Below, in pieces: positions 12,450 through 24,926 of a stretch of 64,000 nucleotides of DNA (its first letter is position 1; each line of letters begins with the position of its first letter). The notes under the pieces are model-generated. The model searched no databases and had not been told where the DNA came from. It saw only the letters and a program-made list of their open reading frames with translations. The position numbers and the translations under genes were made by a program. This DNA is from Erythrophleum ivorense. Lineage: Eukaryota; Streptophyta; Magnoliopsida; Fabales; Fabaceae. The stretch is taken from contig JAIUCV010000353.1 of the NCBI GenBank assembly GCA_026724425.1, positions 558,001 to 622,000 on the forward strand, written 5' to 3'.

Positions 12450-15400
12450 AGTTAGAGGATCCTGTGTGGTTTGGAGAACCATAAAAAGATCCTTTGAGAT
12501 CTTTTGTTAGCTCACCAATTTCTGAATTTGAAAATTCAAACTCATAGACTAACGAGGTGGTAGGTTGTTAACTCCATACTTTCAAACGTAAGAAGATTAA
12601 CTGTAATATTTTAGAAGAAAATAAAAGGTAAAAGAAAGAAAAATTGTTAGTTCTTCTTTCATTTATCTATTTGTTCTGGATTTGGCAGATTTGGGAGAAC
12701 TGAGTTTGGAACAAAGGGGAATCATTCAATAACAGGTTTAACTAATTGATCTTATCACAGGACGTCAGTCTTTACAGCCAACTGTTCATATCCGGCCCCC
12801 TAAAATTCCATCTCGAAGTTGCAAATATTGGTCACGTGCGGTGTAGAACGTCGAGCCTCTAGGGAATGCCTTCCCATCTCTGCCACAAAGCTAGAAGTGC
12901 TTGTTTACAGTATGGTGCGTAATTATATATACAGATATTATAAAAAAAATCATTTTTTCAAATAACAATAAATTAATGTGTTAAATGGTTAGTCCTTACA
13001 AAATCTTGGCCATAACACTTGTTTCAAGGCATTAATATTTAATAATTATATTTATCAATAAATATCTTATATTTAGTTCAAATTTTAAAATTACAAATTT
13101 ATTGAATTTGAATATTATCTTATATTTAATTTGTTTTTATATATAAATTGATAATAAAATATCTCAAAATTTATTAATATTTATTTATTATTATTTATTA
13201 TAATAAATTTTTAATATATAAAAATACACACACGTGCTCATGCGCGTGCGCGCGCGAACACACATATATATAATTAGTACCTTCATCAATTTATTAACAA
13301 TTCCAATTTTAAAACATTAAATATTACAATGATTGTTTAGTCCTTGATTGCAAAAACATTATTTTTTCAGTTGTAACTAAAGTTTTGCATAGAATGATCT
13401 GGATTATAATCAATTCTTTTAAAATTAAACATGTTATTGAACTAATAAAGATATTAATTTATGGTTCATTGATTGTACTATGATTGAATTGATAATATCT
13501 ATATTTAAAGGGTTCTCCAAATCTGACTTAAGTTTGATTCATTGGTTTTTTAGTTTAAGGTATATTTTCATGAGTATAATTATAACTAAAAAAGTGCCAC
13601 AACGGAGTAACTTGATTTAAATTGACCGAGCCAAATTTGTGGCTTTTTACTTTGATAACGTAAAAACACAGGAGAGCATTAAATAATAAAATTTTCTCCA
13701 AAAAGAAAGTTAGCAAATTTTGGTCTTACAATTTTTTTTAATCTTTTTTTAGGTATATTTTCACTACATCAATTTAAAATAGAGTTGATTACGAGGCGAA
13801 TTTATTAAAAAAGGGCCAAACATGTAAAAAAAAAAAAAAGTAGTATCAAGATTAGGGCAGTCCCAAATTTTCTTCTATTTATGGGCTTGGGCTCAATCAT
13901 AAAAAAATTCAAGTACACCTGGCTCGACTTGCTTTTTCCTTTGATTTTTTTTTTGGGCATAAACTTTTGATAATTACCTACTTCTTTTCTCAAAATAAAA
14001 AAAGATATCCTCTGTGAATTCAAAAATAAAAAAGATTAAATCTATTTGTAAAGCAACATTTAATATTAATACTCACTTTGACATTTACCAAAATCCATTT
14101 ATCAATAAATGATATAGTATGTACAAAATATATTAATTGAGAATATAATATTTATTTTGGCCAAAAAAACATAACAATTACCCACCATTTATGAATGCAG
14201 TAAGTTTTAATTATAATGATACCAATATTGAAGTTATTTTATTTTTCCTACTTCAATTATATGATTATATTATTTTTATATTTGACATGTATAACGTAGT
14301 ATATAAGCTTTAATTATAATGATGCCAATATTGAAAATTATATTCTTCCTCCAAATTATGATAGCAATTGGTTCTCAAATGTTATTAGTGAAGAAAAGGT
14401 ACGGTGGAAGAAAACAAAATTAAGAAAGATTTGAATAACATCTAAAAATATTACAATAATATAATAAAAATTTATTTAGGCCAGGCTTACTTTTTTTTTT
14501 TTTAAAGTTTAAGTTAAGACTATCAAGTCAAAAAAACTTTTCAACGCATGATCCGGTCCAGTCTATACAAGTGAAGACACTTGTCATTTCAATGTAAATA
14601 AGCATATTAAAAAGGTTGTAGAAAATATGAGAAGTACTATATTCCTAAACTAAAAAACTCCACACTTTGAATAATGACGAGGCTAACTTTCACACGTAAA
14701 TTTTGGATGTGAAACTCAACCATTTAAAATTAGCAATAATTCCTGCAAATCTAAGGATCTAAAAAAATGTGGGTCTTATAGCTAAAAAAAATTAAAAAAA
14801 TACGAATAAACAATGCAAAATAATATATAAAACACTACAAAACAGTACTAGTGATCCAACGTTGTAAACAGTAGGAACCGTGTCAAATGAACAGTGATGA
14901 AGGCACTGCTTTTTATATATAAAAACGATTATCTTATGATTATATGTATTATACAGTAATTTTCTAGTGGTTGCTATATTTGTCATCTAGTGAAAATAAG
15001 AAGCTTTTTATATTAAGAAAAAAAAAACTTTGTTTAATTTATGGGCAAATCATAATTCCCTTCTTTGTAGGTTAGAACAAAATCAATTTGGCATCCTAAA
15101 CTTCAAATTATATTATTCAACTCTCATGGAATCTTTTCTATGATCACTTAACTATATATTGGTACTTTTAGTTTTAATTTTTTTTCAAAAATAATATTTT
15201 TGAATGTTAAAACAATTAATATTTCAATCATTAAAAGTGTGCTGCACTTATACTTGAGATGATATTTAAAAGTTGTAAATATTAATTTCATTTCAATAAC
15301 AACATTAAAATGTTTAAAAATTATTTATAATATAAGTGAAATAAACTTTTAATAATAATAAAATCTAGACTAATTGAACCCCAATTGGCCCATGCTACTA

Positions 15401-16270
15401 TGGTGGCATGATTATGAATCAGATTCATCCAACAAAAATGCAAAAATCATAACAAGATTTTGCATACAAAAAAGCATAGTGATTTCGTTCTTTTATGGTA
15501 TTTGCCATTTTATAGTGCAAAATTGTCAAGCAATTTGCTAATTTTATAAAACCAAATTTAATCGAACAATTCATTATAAATCACTGCAAAAATAATTTTA
15601 ACTAGTTGATTCCATGATTTCAAATCTATATGGGAAAAACTAAATCTCTCTTCTTTTATAAATAAGGTTCTCCCTTTTAGATCAGCTTGCAGAGATAATT
15701 CAAGTGAACTCTATTACCACATGTTAATATTATCATACAATTTACTCACCACAAATTGCAATTCAAATAAAATTAGCGGAAGCAATTAATAAGAATTATA
15801 AATACCCCGAACTATGCTTGAAGAACTTGATGGAGAAACCCAAATCTATTAAAACCAATTTCTGATATCTGCAAATTTAAGACACCAGAAGAAGAGAAGA
15901 TAAAGTAAATTTGTTAGGAGCTTCCACTGACAAGTTGAGAAATCTCAGTGATGACGTCTTTCAGGAGGGATCTTTCTTGTCGAAAAACCTCTCTCCTCTG
16001 AATTGGTTAGTGAAAAATATTTTATGTATCTTCTCTCAAAGTTCACAATATATTTTTTTGTTCAATAATAATTGACCAATAAATCCACTAACCCAACTAA
16101 CAATATTATTTGGAAAAACTAACTCTATGATATTCGGGCCACTAATTAAAATAATTAAATTATAAAATATTCTAACATGGGCCACAAAAGAGAATTAAAG
16201 GTTGGGTAAGCTAGCTCTTAAAAATTTTTCGGAAGAACTTTTAGGGGTTATGGCACCCAGAGTCAATTGA
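12450..16270. other. intergenic, duplicated in unit 2
   Basis: AT-rich non-coding sequence collinear with 42480-46400, apart from a 0.9-kb stretch specific to unit 2 (about 43.49-44.43 kb). An alternating purine-pyrimidine tract (CACACACGTGC...GCGTGCGCGCGCG...) lies at 13229-13266. I see no gene; the open frames at 13805-14023 and 14792-14986 are AT-rich and not convincing. Confidence 0.6.
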
Positions 16271-16274
16271 AATT

Positions 16275-16430
16275 TCTAGAGTGACCTGTGGTAATGTTGG
16301 AATGGTGGGAAGAGAAGGAAAAGTATTAGGTTTAGGCAAAGAAGCGACTTTGGTAGGGACGGGAGAACATCATTGGGTTGATAAGTTGGTTGGCTGTTAA
16401 CACTCCATATTTTCAAACGTAGGATGGCCA
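16275..16430 (-). pseudogene. fragment of a fifth proline-rich gene
   Basis: The plus strand at 16279-16380 (GAGTGACCTGTGGTAATGTT... through CATCATTGGGTTG) aligns with the middle of gene 2 (18875-18980), the part encoding the LPPLPS/IPTVPQVT repeats, but with indels that break the frame. It then jumps to sequence like the upstream region of gene 2 (GATAAGTTGGTTGGCTGTTA, compare 19385-19440). The signal-peptide half, 5' UTR and TATA box are deleted. It is a dead relic lying between genes 1 and 2, showing that the family once had an extra member here or that an unequal exchange left a scar. Confidence 0.7.
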
Positions 16431-16443
16431 ACTATTATATTAT

Positions 16444-16445
16444 AA

Positions 16446-16481
<36 letters not shown>

Positions 16482-16498
16482 AGAGAGAGAGAGAGAGA
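16444..16498. repeat. (TA)n(GA)n microsatellite
   Basis: About 30 bp of TA followed by about 18 bp of GA, directly upstream of sequence that matches 49800 onward in unit 2. Likely length-polymorphic. Confidence 0.9.
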
Positions 16499-16499
16499 A

Positions 16500-18720
16500 A
16501 TGAAATTGCATTGTTTTTATTAATTTGAACGTAACAGAGAGACATATTGTTCTTGAAGTAAAGGTTCCGTACATTATATGGAGGCAAGGCTAGAAATATA
16601 AAGTGAACGGGGTCAAGAAATAAGATATTTAATATATTAAAAAAATTTTATTAACAATTTACTATATGAAAAATGGCAAACTTCGAAAAACTAAGAACTT
16701 GTTTAATTATGTTTTTGTTTTATTGTTTTTAAAATAGATGTTTTTTAGAATAAATTTTAAAAATAAAAAAAATTAAAATATCCATTTGAATCATTATTTT
16801 GAAAAGTAACTGTTTCCTATTTTTTATCTGATTTTACAGAACAAAGATTACAAAACACCTAAAATATATTTTGATTTTTTTTGTTTTCGAAAATAAAATT
16901 TTATTTTTTTGTTTTACAAAATACTTCATTAAAAATATATTATCAAATAAATTTTTTTATTTTTTTATTTTTAAAAACAAAAAACTGTTCTAAAAACAAT
17001 TTACTAAACAGGACCTAATATTCCATTGTCACTCTCTTCCTCTATTACCCACACTATATATAATGATTTAGTTTCTTTTTTTGATTCAATTAGTATTTTG
17101 GACTTTTAATTTTGTGAAAGTTTAAAAAATTTCCCCTTAATTTGAAATGCGTTAAATAGTCTTTTATCTTTTATTTCATAAATGCCCTAATTTATTAAGC
17201 AAACTAACATACTTGACTTAAAGAGCTGGGGCATGTATTCATTAGTGCGTTATGTGGCCTCAAGTACGCGAGACATATCCTAGTCGTTGAGGATCAAATG
17301 GTCAAAGTTTGGTTAATCCTTTTTTTTCATGAATAATTCTTAGATACATTTAATATGCTATGTTATTTATATATTTAATAATTAAAATTTATTATATATA
17401 TAAATTTTATTTATATAAATTAAATTTTAATTATTAATTTTTTTAGATGTACCTAGAGTATAATATATTAATTTTTTTTTAATATATCATATTGTAGGTA
17501 CATCTAAAATTTTTTTTTTTCATATAGCTAAAGCAATTCCATTTGTACAGGTCCCACGCGGCGACGAGCTACTCCTATCTCCAACCCCTAGTGGCTGAAT
17601 CATTTCGATACTTGAAGCTGGCGAAAACGCTAAAGTAGATGAAGACAAAGTGAAAGAATTTCAAGAAACTTTCGCCAACCCAAAAGCTTCCTCCTCAATC
17701 AAATCACACAATCTACACAGTCATGCTTGTTGCCATTTTTTTTTCATTAAATATTCATTGTTTGCCAATTCAAAGCCTAACCATTACCATCTTCTACTTT
17801 AATAAAGTTGAATTACCTTGAGTTGTCCTCTGCTTCCACATCTAGAAAATAGTTGCGCGTGACTATCGTGGTCTGGATTGTAGCCATTTCACTATAAGAA
17901 AAATGCAAAATGGCAAGGGGTTTTCTTAATTGAACTTTGTAAATTCTTCACTGATGATCTTTTTTTAAAAAAGAAAGCGAACACTTGCACCAAATTTTGC
18001 AACCAAATAATAAGAGAATACCAGCGAAAAACTTCCCCTGCTAAAAAGACTAGAAATTAATTAACATTGAACAAGGAATTTGCCTTAGGAGTTCCCTTTC
18101 TAAGTCACGACAAAAATTATTTGTGAGAAAAATTTTCCTCGTCTTTTTTTCAATAAATTTTGACAATATAGTTAAAATTCGTAAAATTGTTTATCATACT
18201 CACTTTGTCGAAGCTGGAGCTCATATAAGATGAAATGAAACACGTGATTTGATTATTGAGCGGTTGGTTTTGGATTATTCACTTCAACATTTTTCCTTAC
18301 TGATTATTTAAAAAAATACCTTAACTGGCCACTTTGGGGAACTCCACAACCTTATGCCTTGTCGTTAAGCCAGGCCAGCAAAACAACTCTAATATTCTCT
18401 TTTCACTGGATTAATGTGAACATAGTTAATTAACTACTTAATAAAGTTTTGAAGTTTCTAAGAGGAAAGGGGTAACATCATATAATTGTTTTACTGTATA
18501 ATAAGCAAGAACATCTGGCTATAAAATAATAACAGAAATATATAGACCAAGCAGTAGTAAGAAACTGATATACGAATGATATAGATATATAACACTGTTT
18601 ATTAATTGTCACACCAAAAAAAAATGATACAAAGAGAGCCTCATACAAATCCTCCTGACATACAAGAGAGCAATCTAAGGCTCTAACTATCTATTGCAGG
18701 TATATATTATAAGCTGCCGA
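16500..18720. other. intergenic between pseudogene and gene 2
   Basis: 16530-17050 matches 49800-50040, and 18270-18720 matches 50290-50640 and 55770-55960 (the 3' flank of gene 2). A less AT-rich patch at 17555-17725, absent from unit 2, contains an open stretch reading ILEAGENAKVDEDKVKEFQE on the plus strand with no start codon. It may be a captured gene fragment, but I cannot name it. The remainder shows nothing. Confidence 0.5.
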
Positions 18721-18764
18721 GTGCTGATCACATAGCATAGGATGAACAAAATAAGTAAATATGT

Positions 18765-19175
18765 TTAAGTGCTTGGGGATGAAGGCGGAGGGGAGAAGAA
18801 TGGAATGGATGGAATAGTAGTTGGGATAGAGGGAATGTTGGGGAATGAGTTGGTGGATGGCAATGGGGGAAGAGTGACCTGTGGGACTGTCGGAACAGTG
18901 GGAATGCTAGGAAGAGGAGGAAGAGTATTGGGGTTAGGCAAAGAAGGGATATTAGTAGGCAAAGGAGGGACATTATTGGGCTGAGGCAATGTTGGAACTG
19001 AAGGCAAAGGTGGCAATCCTGTTGGTTTTGGCAAACTGGGAATCCCAGGCAAGTTTGGTACAGAAGGTTGGGTTGTTTGGAGAAGATGGCGAGCTGCTAG
19101 GCTCACACTCATCATGCTTGACAATGTGAGAGCCATAAGGAAAGCTATGATGATGGATTTGCCAGAAGAAGCCAT
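18765..19175 (-). CDS. secreted proline-rich cell-wall-type protein, gene 2
   Basis: Single-exon gene of 136 residues. The start is the ATG at 19173-19175 (MASSGKSIIIAFLMAL...). A longer in-frame reading from 19310 would begin upstream of the TATA box and is not expected to be translated. A signal peptide covers residues 1-28 or so. The mature part starts ARHLLQTTQPSVP and continues with LPPLPSVPTLPQPNN, LPPLPSIPTVPTVPQ and LPPLPS repeats, ending SPPPSSPST. This C-terminus and the signal peptide match gene 4, its counterpart in unit 2. The protein is probably secreted to the wall and proline-hydroxylated at SPPP. No other domain is visible. Confidence 0.85.
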   Translation of the reverse strand: MASSGKSIIIAFLMALTLSSMMSVSLAARHLLQTTQPSVPNLPGIPSLPKPTGLPPLPSVPTLPQPNNVPPLPTNIPSLPNPNTLPPLPSIPTVPTVPQVTLPPLPSTNSFPNIPSIPTTIPSIPFFSPPPSSPST

Positions 19176-19263
19176 GGCTGAATTATGAACTGCAAGAATG
19201 AAGAAAATTGAAAGATTAGGATGCTTTGAGTTTTGATGAGGATCCAGGGGATTGTTCTTGGTC

Positions 19264-19271
19264 TTTATATA
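19264..19271 (-). promoter_or_regulatory. TATA box of proline-rich gene 2
   Basis: The minus strand reads CTATCTATATAAAGACC. It lies about 90-97 bp upstream of the chosen ATG, and its position supports the shorter start. Confidence 0.7.
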
Positions 19272-19319
19272 GATAGAGGTAGTTAGAAGATGTGTGGTCT
19301 GGAGAACCATAAAAAGACT

Positions 19320-21497
19320 TAAGCAATCTTTAGTTAGCTCACCAGTTTATGTCTGTAATTGAAAACCCATCATCTGTTGTAGACTGATAAGTTGGTTGGC
19401 TGTTATAACTTCAAACTTTCAGACGTGAGATGGCCTACTCTTCTATTTTGATGGCGTATAAGAGGGGAATAAAACAAAAGTAAAGAAAACTTGCTTAGTT
19501 CTTTTTTTCTTTTGGTTTTTTTTTTTATATATCTTTTCTAGAGTTGGCAGCTTTGGAAGGATAGCGTTTGGAAACGTACAGGAGAATATTGAAGTGTTGG
19601 TTTACCTTATTGAGTTCATCGTGGTTGGTAAGTCAATCTATACAGGCGTTTCACACGCTGGCAAACTCGTACCATAATGCATAATTAATTAGGATCTAAT
19701 TGAGGAGACAATTGTCTTTCACATGTAACTGAACAAGAAGTTGGGGGAAATAGGGGATATATTATTTCTGAAGTAAGAATTCTTACTCTGTATATAATGG
19801 TTGAGTATTTTGGGTAATTTTTAATTTACCTTGATATAAAGTGAGACGTTTAGCTTTCTTGTAATTTTCTTCATTATTATTTAACTATTTTTTAACATAT
19901 TTATTTTAATTTATATCATTATCTTTGTTAAAATTTAAATAAAAAAACCACAAGTAATTAGGTAGTATAAGGAGAAAGCACTAGGAGATTAAGTGATACA
20001 CACATATATATTTAAATGACAACCATTCCTATTTTTCCATTGAGAAATAAAAAGTAAGAGTACATCATGTAAGGTAGAATTTAAAGATGAATTTTTTTTA
20101 ATAAAATACTTTTATATAAAATAAAATTAAAAAAATTAAACACAAATAGCATGCTCAATGCGTTTATCAAATAATTTATTTTTATTTTTAGTTACAACAT
20201 TTTTTTAAAATGTTTTTTAAAGACTTATTTTTTAAAATTTATAGTTTTCCAATGCCAAATTAATTTTTAATTATAATAAAACATGGAATAATTTCTTGTA
20301 AATTTTTTTTTTTGTTTAATTGAAAGAACTGTATATGATACGTTTCCCTTTCCCTTTCTCTCGCTTCCACCGGAAGTCAATGCCCCTGTCCGCAAGTTTT
20401 TTGGGTTGGCAACGTACAACCCGCCCTTTCCTGTTGTATCTTTATTTATTTTCCCTTTTAGTTAATTACCTTCAACTCCATCATTTTTATAGAAGAGTTG
20501 AGAAAAGTCTTTTAATTTATTTTCTCTATTTGAAAAGTTATCGGCCTTTTTTAATTGATTGAAAATTTTCGCAGTCTCACTTCAATTGGTGTTTGTGTTT
20601 TTATTTATTGAATTTTTTTTGTAATTTCTATTTTCCTCAACATAGAAATCTTATATTTTGTGGAAGTTGTTAATTAAATTTAGTTAGTGCGTGTTTGAAT
20701 GGGCGGTAACATTTTTCAAATCATGTTTGAAACAAAGCAATGAATTGTTGCTTCTATATATTATGATTGGACAAACGAGATTTTTAACTTTTTCACCGCA
20801 AAACCAAACACACTATTAGTATAACAAGTAGATAGATATCATCTTTTTGAAACACCAATAATGATGTGATGCTTTTTCATCCAAATATCATTCAAGGGAT
20901 TAATAAAACTTTTCTTCATCTTTAAACTCCCTAATAAAATTATAGATGCTCTTATTTATTTATTTTTTGCCATAACCAAAACATATATCATTATTAGGTT
21001 GAAAGACTAAGTTCTCATTTAGGAACCATACAAGTTTGATGGTACAAGTTTATCTAATCCAATTCACCTCTATCTGTTGTTTGGTGTACACTTTGTATTG
21101 TATAAATTTAGTTACATGGTCACTTATAGTTAACACTATTTAATATAGTAATCACCTATACCTTGACCAAACCTTCCTTGCTTTGATTAGACCTGATTAC
21201 ATAAGGAATAAATTAAAAAAAAAGGCTAAGATAGCCCTCTCATTTGATTATACCCTTCCATGGCTTCTTCCTTACTATAGCTCTTTTCTCGCTACCAGTG
21301 ACAGAGCCACGTTCATTTGTTGATCCTCTCGCCCTTCCAAATTTTCAAAGTTGGTATGTATATACTATTGAGTTTTGATGTTATATGTTCTCATTTTTGA
21401 AAAAAATGAACTCATTAGATCCATTCATATATTATGTAATTTTTATATGATCTAACATTTTAACTTAAACTAATTGAACCAATACATATATTATGTA
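19320..21497. other. upstream region of gene 2 and intergenic
   Basis: 19320-20330 is collinear with 51250-52270 in unit 2 and represents the gene 2/4 promoter flank. 20340-21497 has no counterpart in unit 2 and holds only AT-rich sequence with no recognisable gene. Confidence 0.55.
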
Positions 21498-21502
21498 TAT
21501 AA

Positions 21503-21752
21503 TGTTAGATTAATTTCTTTATAAATTAATATTTGATATGGATTAACATTAATTAATTATAAGATAATGATATATATTATCTTTTAAATAGTTAGTTTTG
21601 TATTTGATAATTGAGTCCTAAACAAATTGAGTTTTGTTTAAAAGTATGTAATCTATGATAGGTCGGATTACATACTTATCCATTGGGATAAGACCCCAAC
21701 TTACATCCCTTTAGTGGTTAGTAGTTTTCTATTACAGGACTGATCCATATGA
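21503..21752 (+). repeat. partial 5' LTR of the copia element
   Basis: Matches 24927 to about 25177 of the 3' LTR (TTTATAAATTAATATTTGATATGG...GGACTGATCCATATG), then breaks off abruptly. The remaining roughly 210 bp of the LTR are absent at this point. Confidence 0.85.
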
Positions 21753-21824
21753 AAAGATTTTATTGCCCTATGTACACTACCAAGATCATCGAGTCTGATC
21801 GGGCATTTTATTGATGAGGATGAC

Positions 21825-24635
21825 TTGGATGTAATCTATGATAGGTCAGATTACATACTTATCAATTGGGATAAGACCCTAACTTACATCCCTTTAGTTT
21901 GCAATTCCTCTATTTTGTGGCATAGACGTTTGGGCCACATCTCTAGAGAGAGATTGGAAAGGTTGGTAAGACAAGGTATATTACAAGATTTGAATTTTTT
22001 AGATTTTGAAACTTGTATTGACTGCATTAAGGGAAAACTTCTTGCTAGAGCTAGAAACAAAGGGGTAAATAGGTTTGAAAATGTTTTAGACTTAATTCAT
22101 ACTGACATATGTGGGCCCATTCCGCCTACGACTATAAGTGGATTCAAATACTATATTACCTTTATAGATGATTATTCTAGACATGGTTGGATTGATCTTC
22201 CACGTGAGAAGTCAGAATCATTGGATGCCTTTAAGAATTTTAAGGCAGTAGTTGAATTGAAAACTAGTAGGGCCATAAAATGTGTAAGATTAGATAGAGG
22301 AGGAAAGTATTATGGGAGGTATACTGAGGCAGGAAGAAATCCAAGTCCATTTGCTTTGTTTCTACAGAAACATGGCATTGAAGCCCAGTATACAATGCTT
22401 GGGACCCCACAACAAAATGGGGTTGCAGAGAGACGTAATCGTATCCTAATGGATATAGTTAGAAGTATGATTAGTCACTCTTCCTTGCTAGAATTCTTGT
22501 GGGGTGACACTTTGAAGACTTCTATTTATATTTTGAATCAAGTACCTAGTAAAACAATGCCAAAAACTCCATATGAACTCTTTACTGGAAGGAAGCCGAG
22601 TTTAAAGCACTTTCAAGTATGAGGTTGTAAAGCAGAAGTGAAGTTGTATAATCCTCAATTGAAGAAATTAGATTCAAGAACAGTTAGCGGATTCTTTATC
22701 AGATATTGTGTAGGCTCAAGGGGATGCAGATTTTATTGCCCTACGTACACTACCAAGATCATCGAGTCTGATTGGGCATTTTATTTTGAGGATGACTTGG
22801 ATAGTGGGAGTTTCGTACCTAGAATCATTAATTTATGTGATGAGAGCACCAACTTACCTATACCCATTTTGACACCTCCTGTGTCTAATGGAGATGAAGT
22901 CATAGAAAATCCAATTAGAGTGAATGTATAACTACCTATGGAAGAAGCAGGTTAGCCGATAATTAAATTGAGACGTTCTCAAAGAGTCCGAAAGCCTGCA
23001 ATACCAAATGATTATATGGTTTATTTACAGGAATTTGAATCTGATACTATTAAAGGTATAGATCCCGAATCCTTTAAGCAAGCAATGTCTAGTCCTAATT
23101 CTTCTAAATGGATGGAGGCTATGAGGGATGAAATTGCCTCAATGCATTAAAATCATGTATGGGAGCTTATGGAATTGCCGGATAGGTGCAAATAAGTTGG
23201 TTGCAAATGGGTCTATAAAACTAAACGAGGAAGTTTTGGTGAAATTGAAATATATAAAGCCAGACTTGTAGCTAAAGGTTATAATAAAAAAGAAAGCATT
23301 GATTATACAGAAACCTTTTCTCCAATATATACAAAGGATGCTTTCAGGGTGGTTATGGCTCTCGTTGCACAGTTTAATCTTGAACTTCACCAGATGGATG
23401 TTAAGACTGCTTTTCTTAATGGAGACTTGTATGAAGAAGTGTATATGACTCAACCAGATGGTTTTGTTGAACCTGGAATGAAACATTTAGTATGCAGACT
23501 ATGAAAATTCATTTATAGGTTGAAACAAGCCTCTAGGCAATGGTACTTGAAATTTAATGAGGTCATCACCTCTCTTAGGTTTATTGAAAACAATTCGGAT
23601 CAATGTGTTTATCAAAAATTTGATGGGAGCAATTTTGTCTTCTTGGTGCTCTATGTTGATGACATTCTATTAGCCAGCAATTCCATGATTTTTCTGAATA
23701 AGACAAAATATATGTGGTCATGCCATTTTGATATGAAAGATCTTAGTGAGGCATCTTTTGTTCTAGGGATACAAATCCATCGTGATAGATTTCATGGCAC
23801 TTTAGGTCTGCCTCAAGCAACTTATATTGAAAGAGTACTTAAAAGGTTTTAAATGAAAAATTATGCATTTAGTCCTGCACCTACTTAAAAAGGTGATTCA
23901 TTGTCTCAATCACAATGCCCTAAAACTAATGCTAAAAGGATTGAAATGGATATGATTCCTTATGCTTCCGCTGTGGGCAGTCTTATGTATGTACAGGTAT
24001 ACACTCGTCCAGATATAGCCTTTGCTATTAGTGTGCTCGGGCGATATTTGAGTAATCCTAGAATGACTCATTGGAAGGCTGCCAAGAAGGTTATGAGGTA
24101 TCTACAAGGTACCAAAGACTACATGTTGACTTACAGAAAATCTAACATACTTGAGATTGTTGGCTATTCAGATTCAGATTTTGCCTATTGTATAGATGAT
24201 CGCAAGTCAACTTCTGGGTATATCTTTATGATGTCTGGAGGAGCTGTTTCATGGAAAAGTATTAAACTGACACTTACAGCTACCTCCACTATGGAAGCAG
24301 AATATATCGCATGTTATGAGGCCATTTGTCAGGCAATATGGTTAAGGAAGTTGATTTCTGGCATGCATTTGGTTGATTCTATATCATGATCCTTAATCAT
24401 CTTCTGTGATAATTCATCTATTGTATATTTCTCTCAGAATCACAAGAATTCTAGTCGTACCAAACATTTTGATGTTAAACTCTTGTTCGTTAGAGAAAAA
24501 GTTGCTGAGTCACAAACTCGCATTATACACATCCCAAGTGAAGAAATGCTTGCGGATCCGTTGACCAAGGGCTTACCCGTAGGAGTATTTCAGAATCATG
24601 TAACTCGTATGAGTCTTATTAAATCTTTCATGTAG
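21825..24635 (+). pseudogene. copia pol pseudogene (integrase, RT, RNase H)
   Basis: One continuous reading frame from 21825 to the natural stop at 24633-24635, broken by nine in-frame stops (at 22620, 22929, 22953, 23148, 23193, 23502, 23850, 23886 and 24387) but apparently by no frameshift. Domains in order: a GAG-pre-integrase zinc finger (WHRRLGHIS ... CIDCIKGK), an integrase core (HTDICGP, LDRGGKYYG, GVAERRNR with the catalytic E), the reverse transcriptase (KARLVAKGYNKK, MDVKTAFLNGDLYEEVYM, LYVDDILL with the YVDD active site) and RNase H (SDSDFAYCIDDRKSTSGYIF, MEAEYIA, FCDNSS), ending ADPLTKGLP. Catalytic residues are mostly preserved, so decay has been by nonsense mutation. The antisense frame at 23139-23486 is a shadow. 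Confidence 0.9.
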
Positions 24636-24926
24636 CCTTAGCTCAGTGGGAGACTGAGATATGATTATCTTATTTGTTTTACTTTAAGACCACTTATGCA
24701 ACTTCGTTTTGCTCAATAGGAAATTGAGATATTATCAATGCGTTTAATATCATTTGTTTCCCTATCAGATTTAATGATTGTGTGTTAATGCGTCATAAAT
24801 TACTTGATTCCCTATCGGATTCAGTGATTTTGAGTTAATTCTTTTGGATTTGTTTATGACTCAATGTGCACTAATTGTTTATTGTTATTTTGTGCTTAAT
24901 TAATTAATGCTATCCAAGTGGGAGAT

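Noticed and set aside
19176..19310. In-frame upstream ATG extending gene 2 (likewise 42358-42498 for gene 3 and 51104-51244 for gene 4)
   Set aside because: The extension spans the TATA box and 5' UTR, and would bury the signal peptide 45-47 residues into the protein. Gene 1 lacks it.
22620..22622. A possible programmed stop read-through in copia pol
   Set aside because: The stop replaces a conserved Trp codon, and eight more stops follow; decay explains it better.
23139..23486. 115-codon minus-strand ORF
   Set aside because: It is antisense to the reverse transcriptase region of the copia pol frame, which has clear motifs.
24639..24650. tRNA A-box-like sequence TAGCTCAGTGGG
   Set aside because: It lies just after the copia pol stop, there is no B box (GGTTCGANTCC) at the right distance, and no cloverleaf can be drawn.
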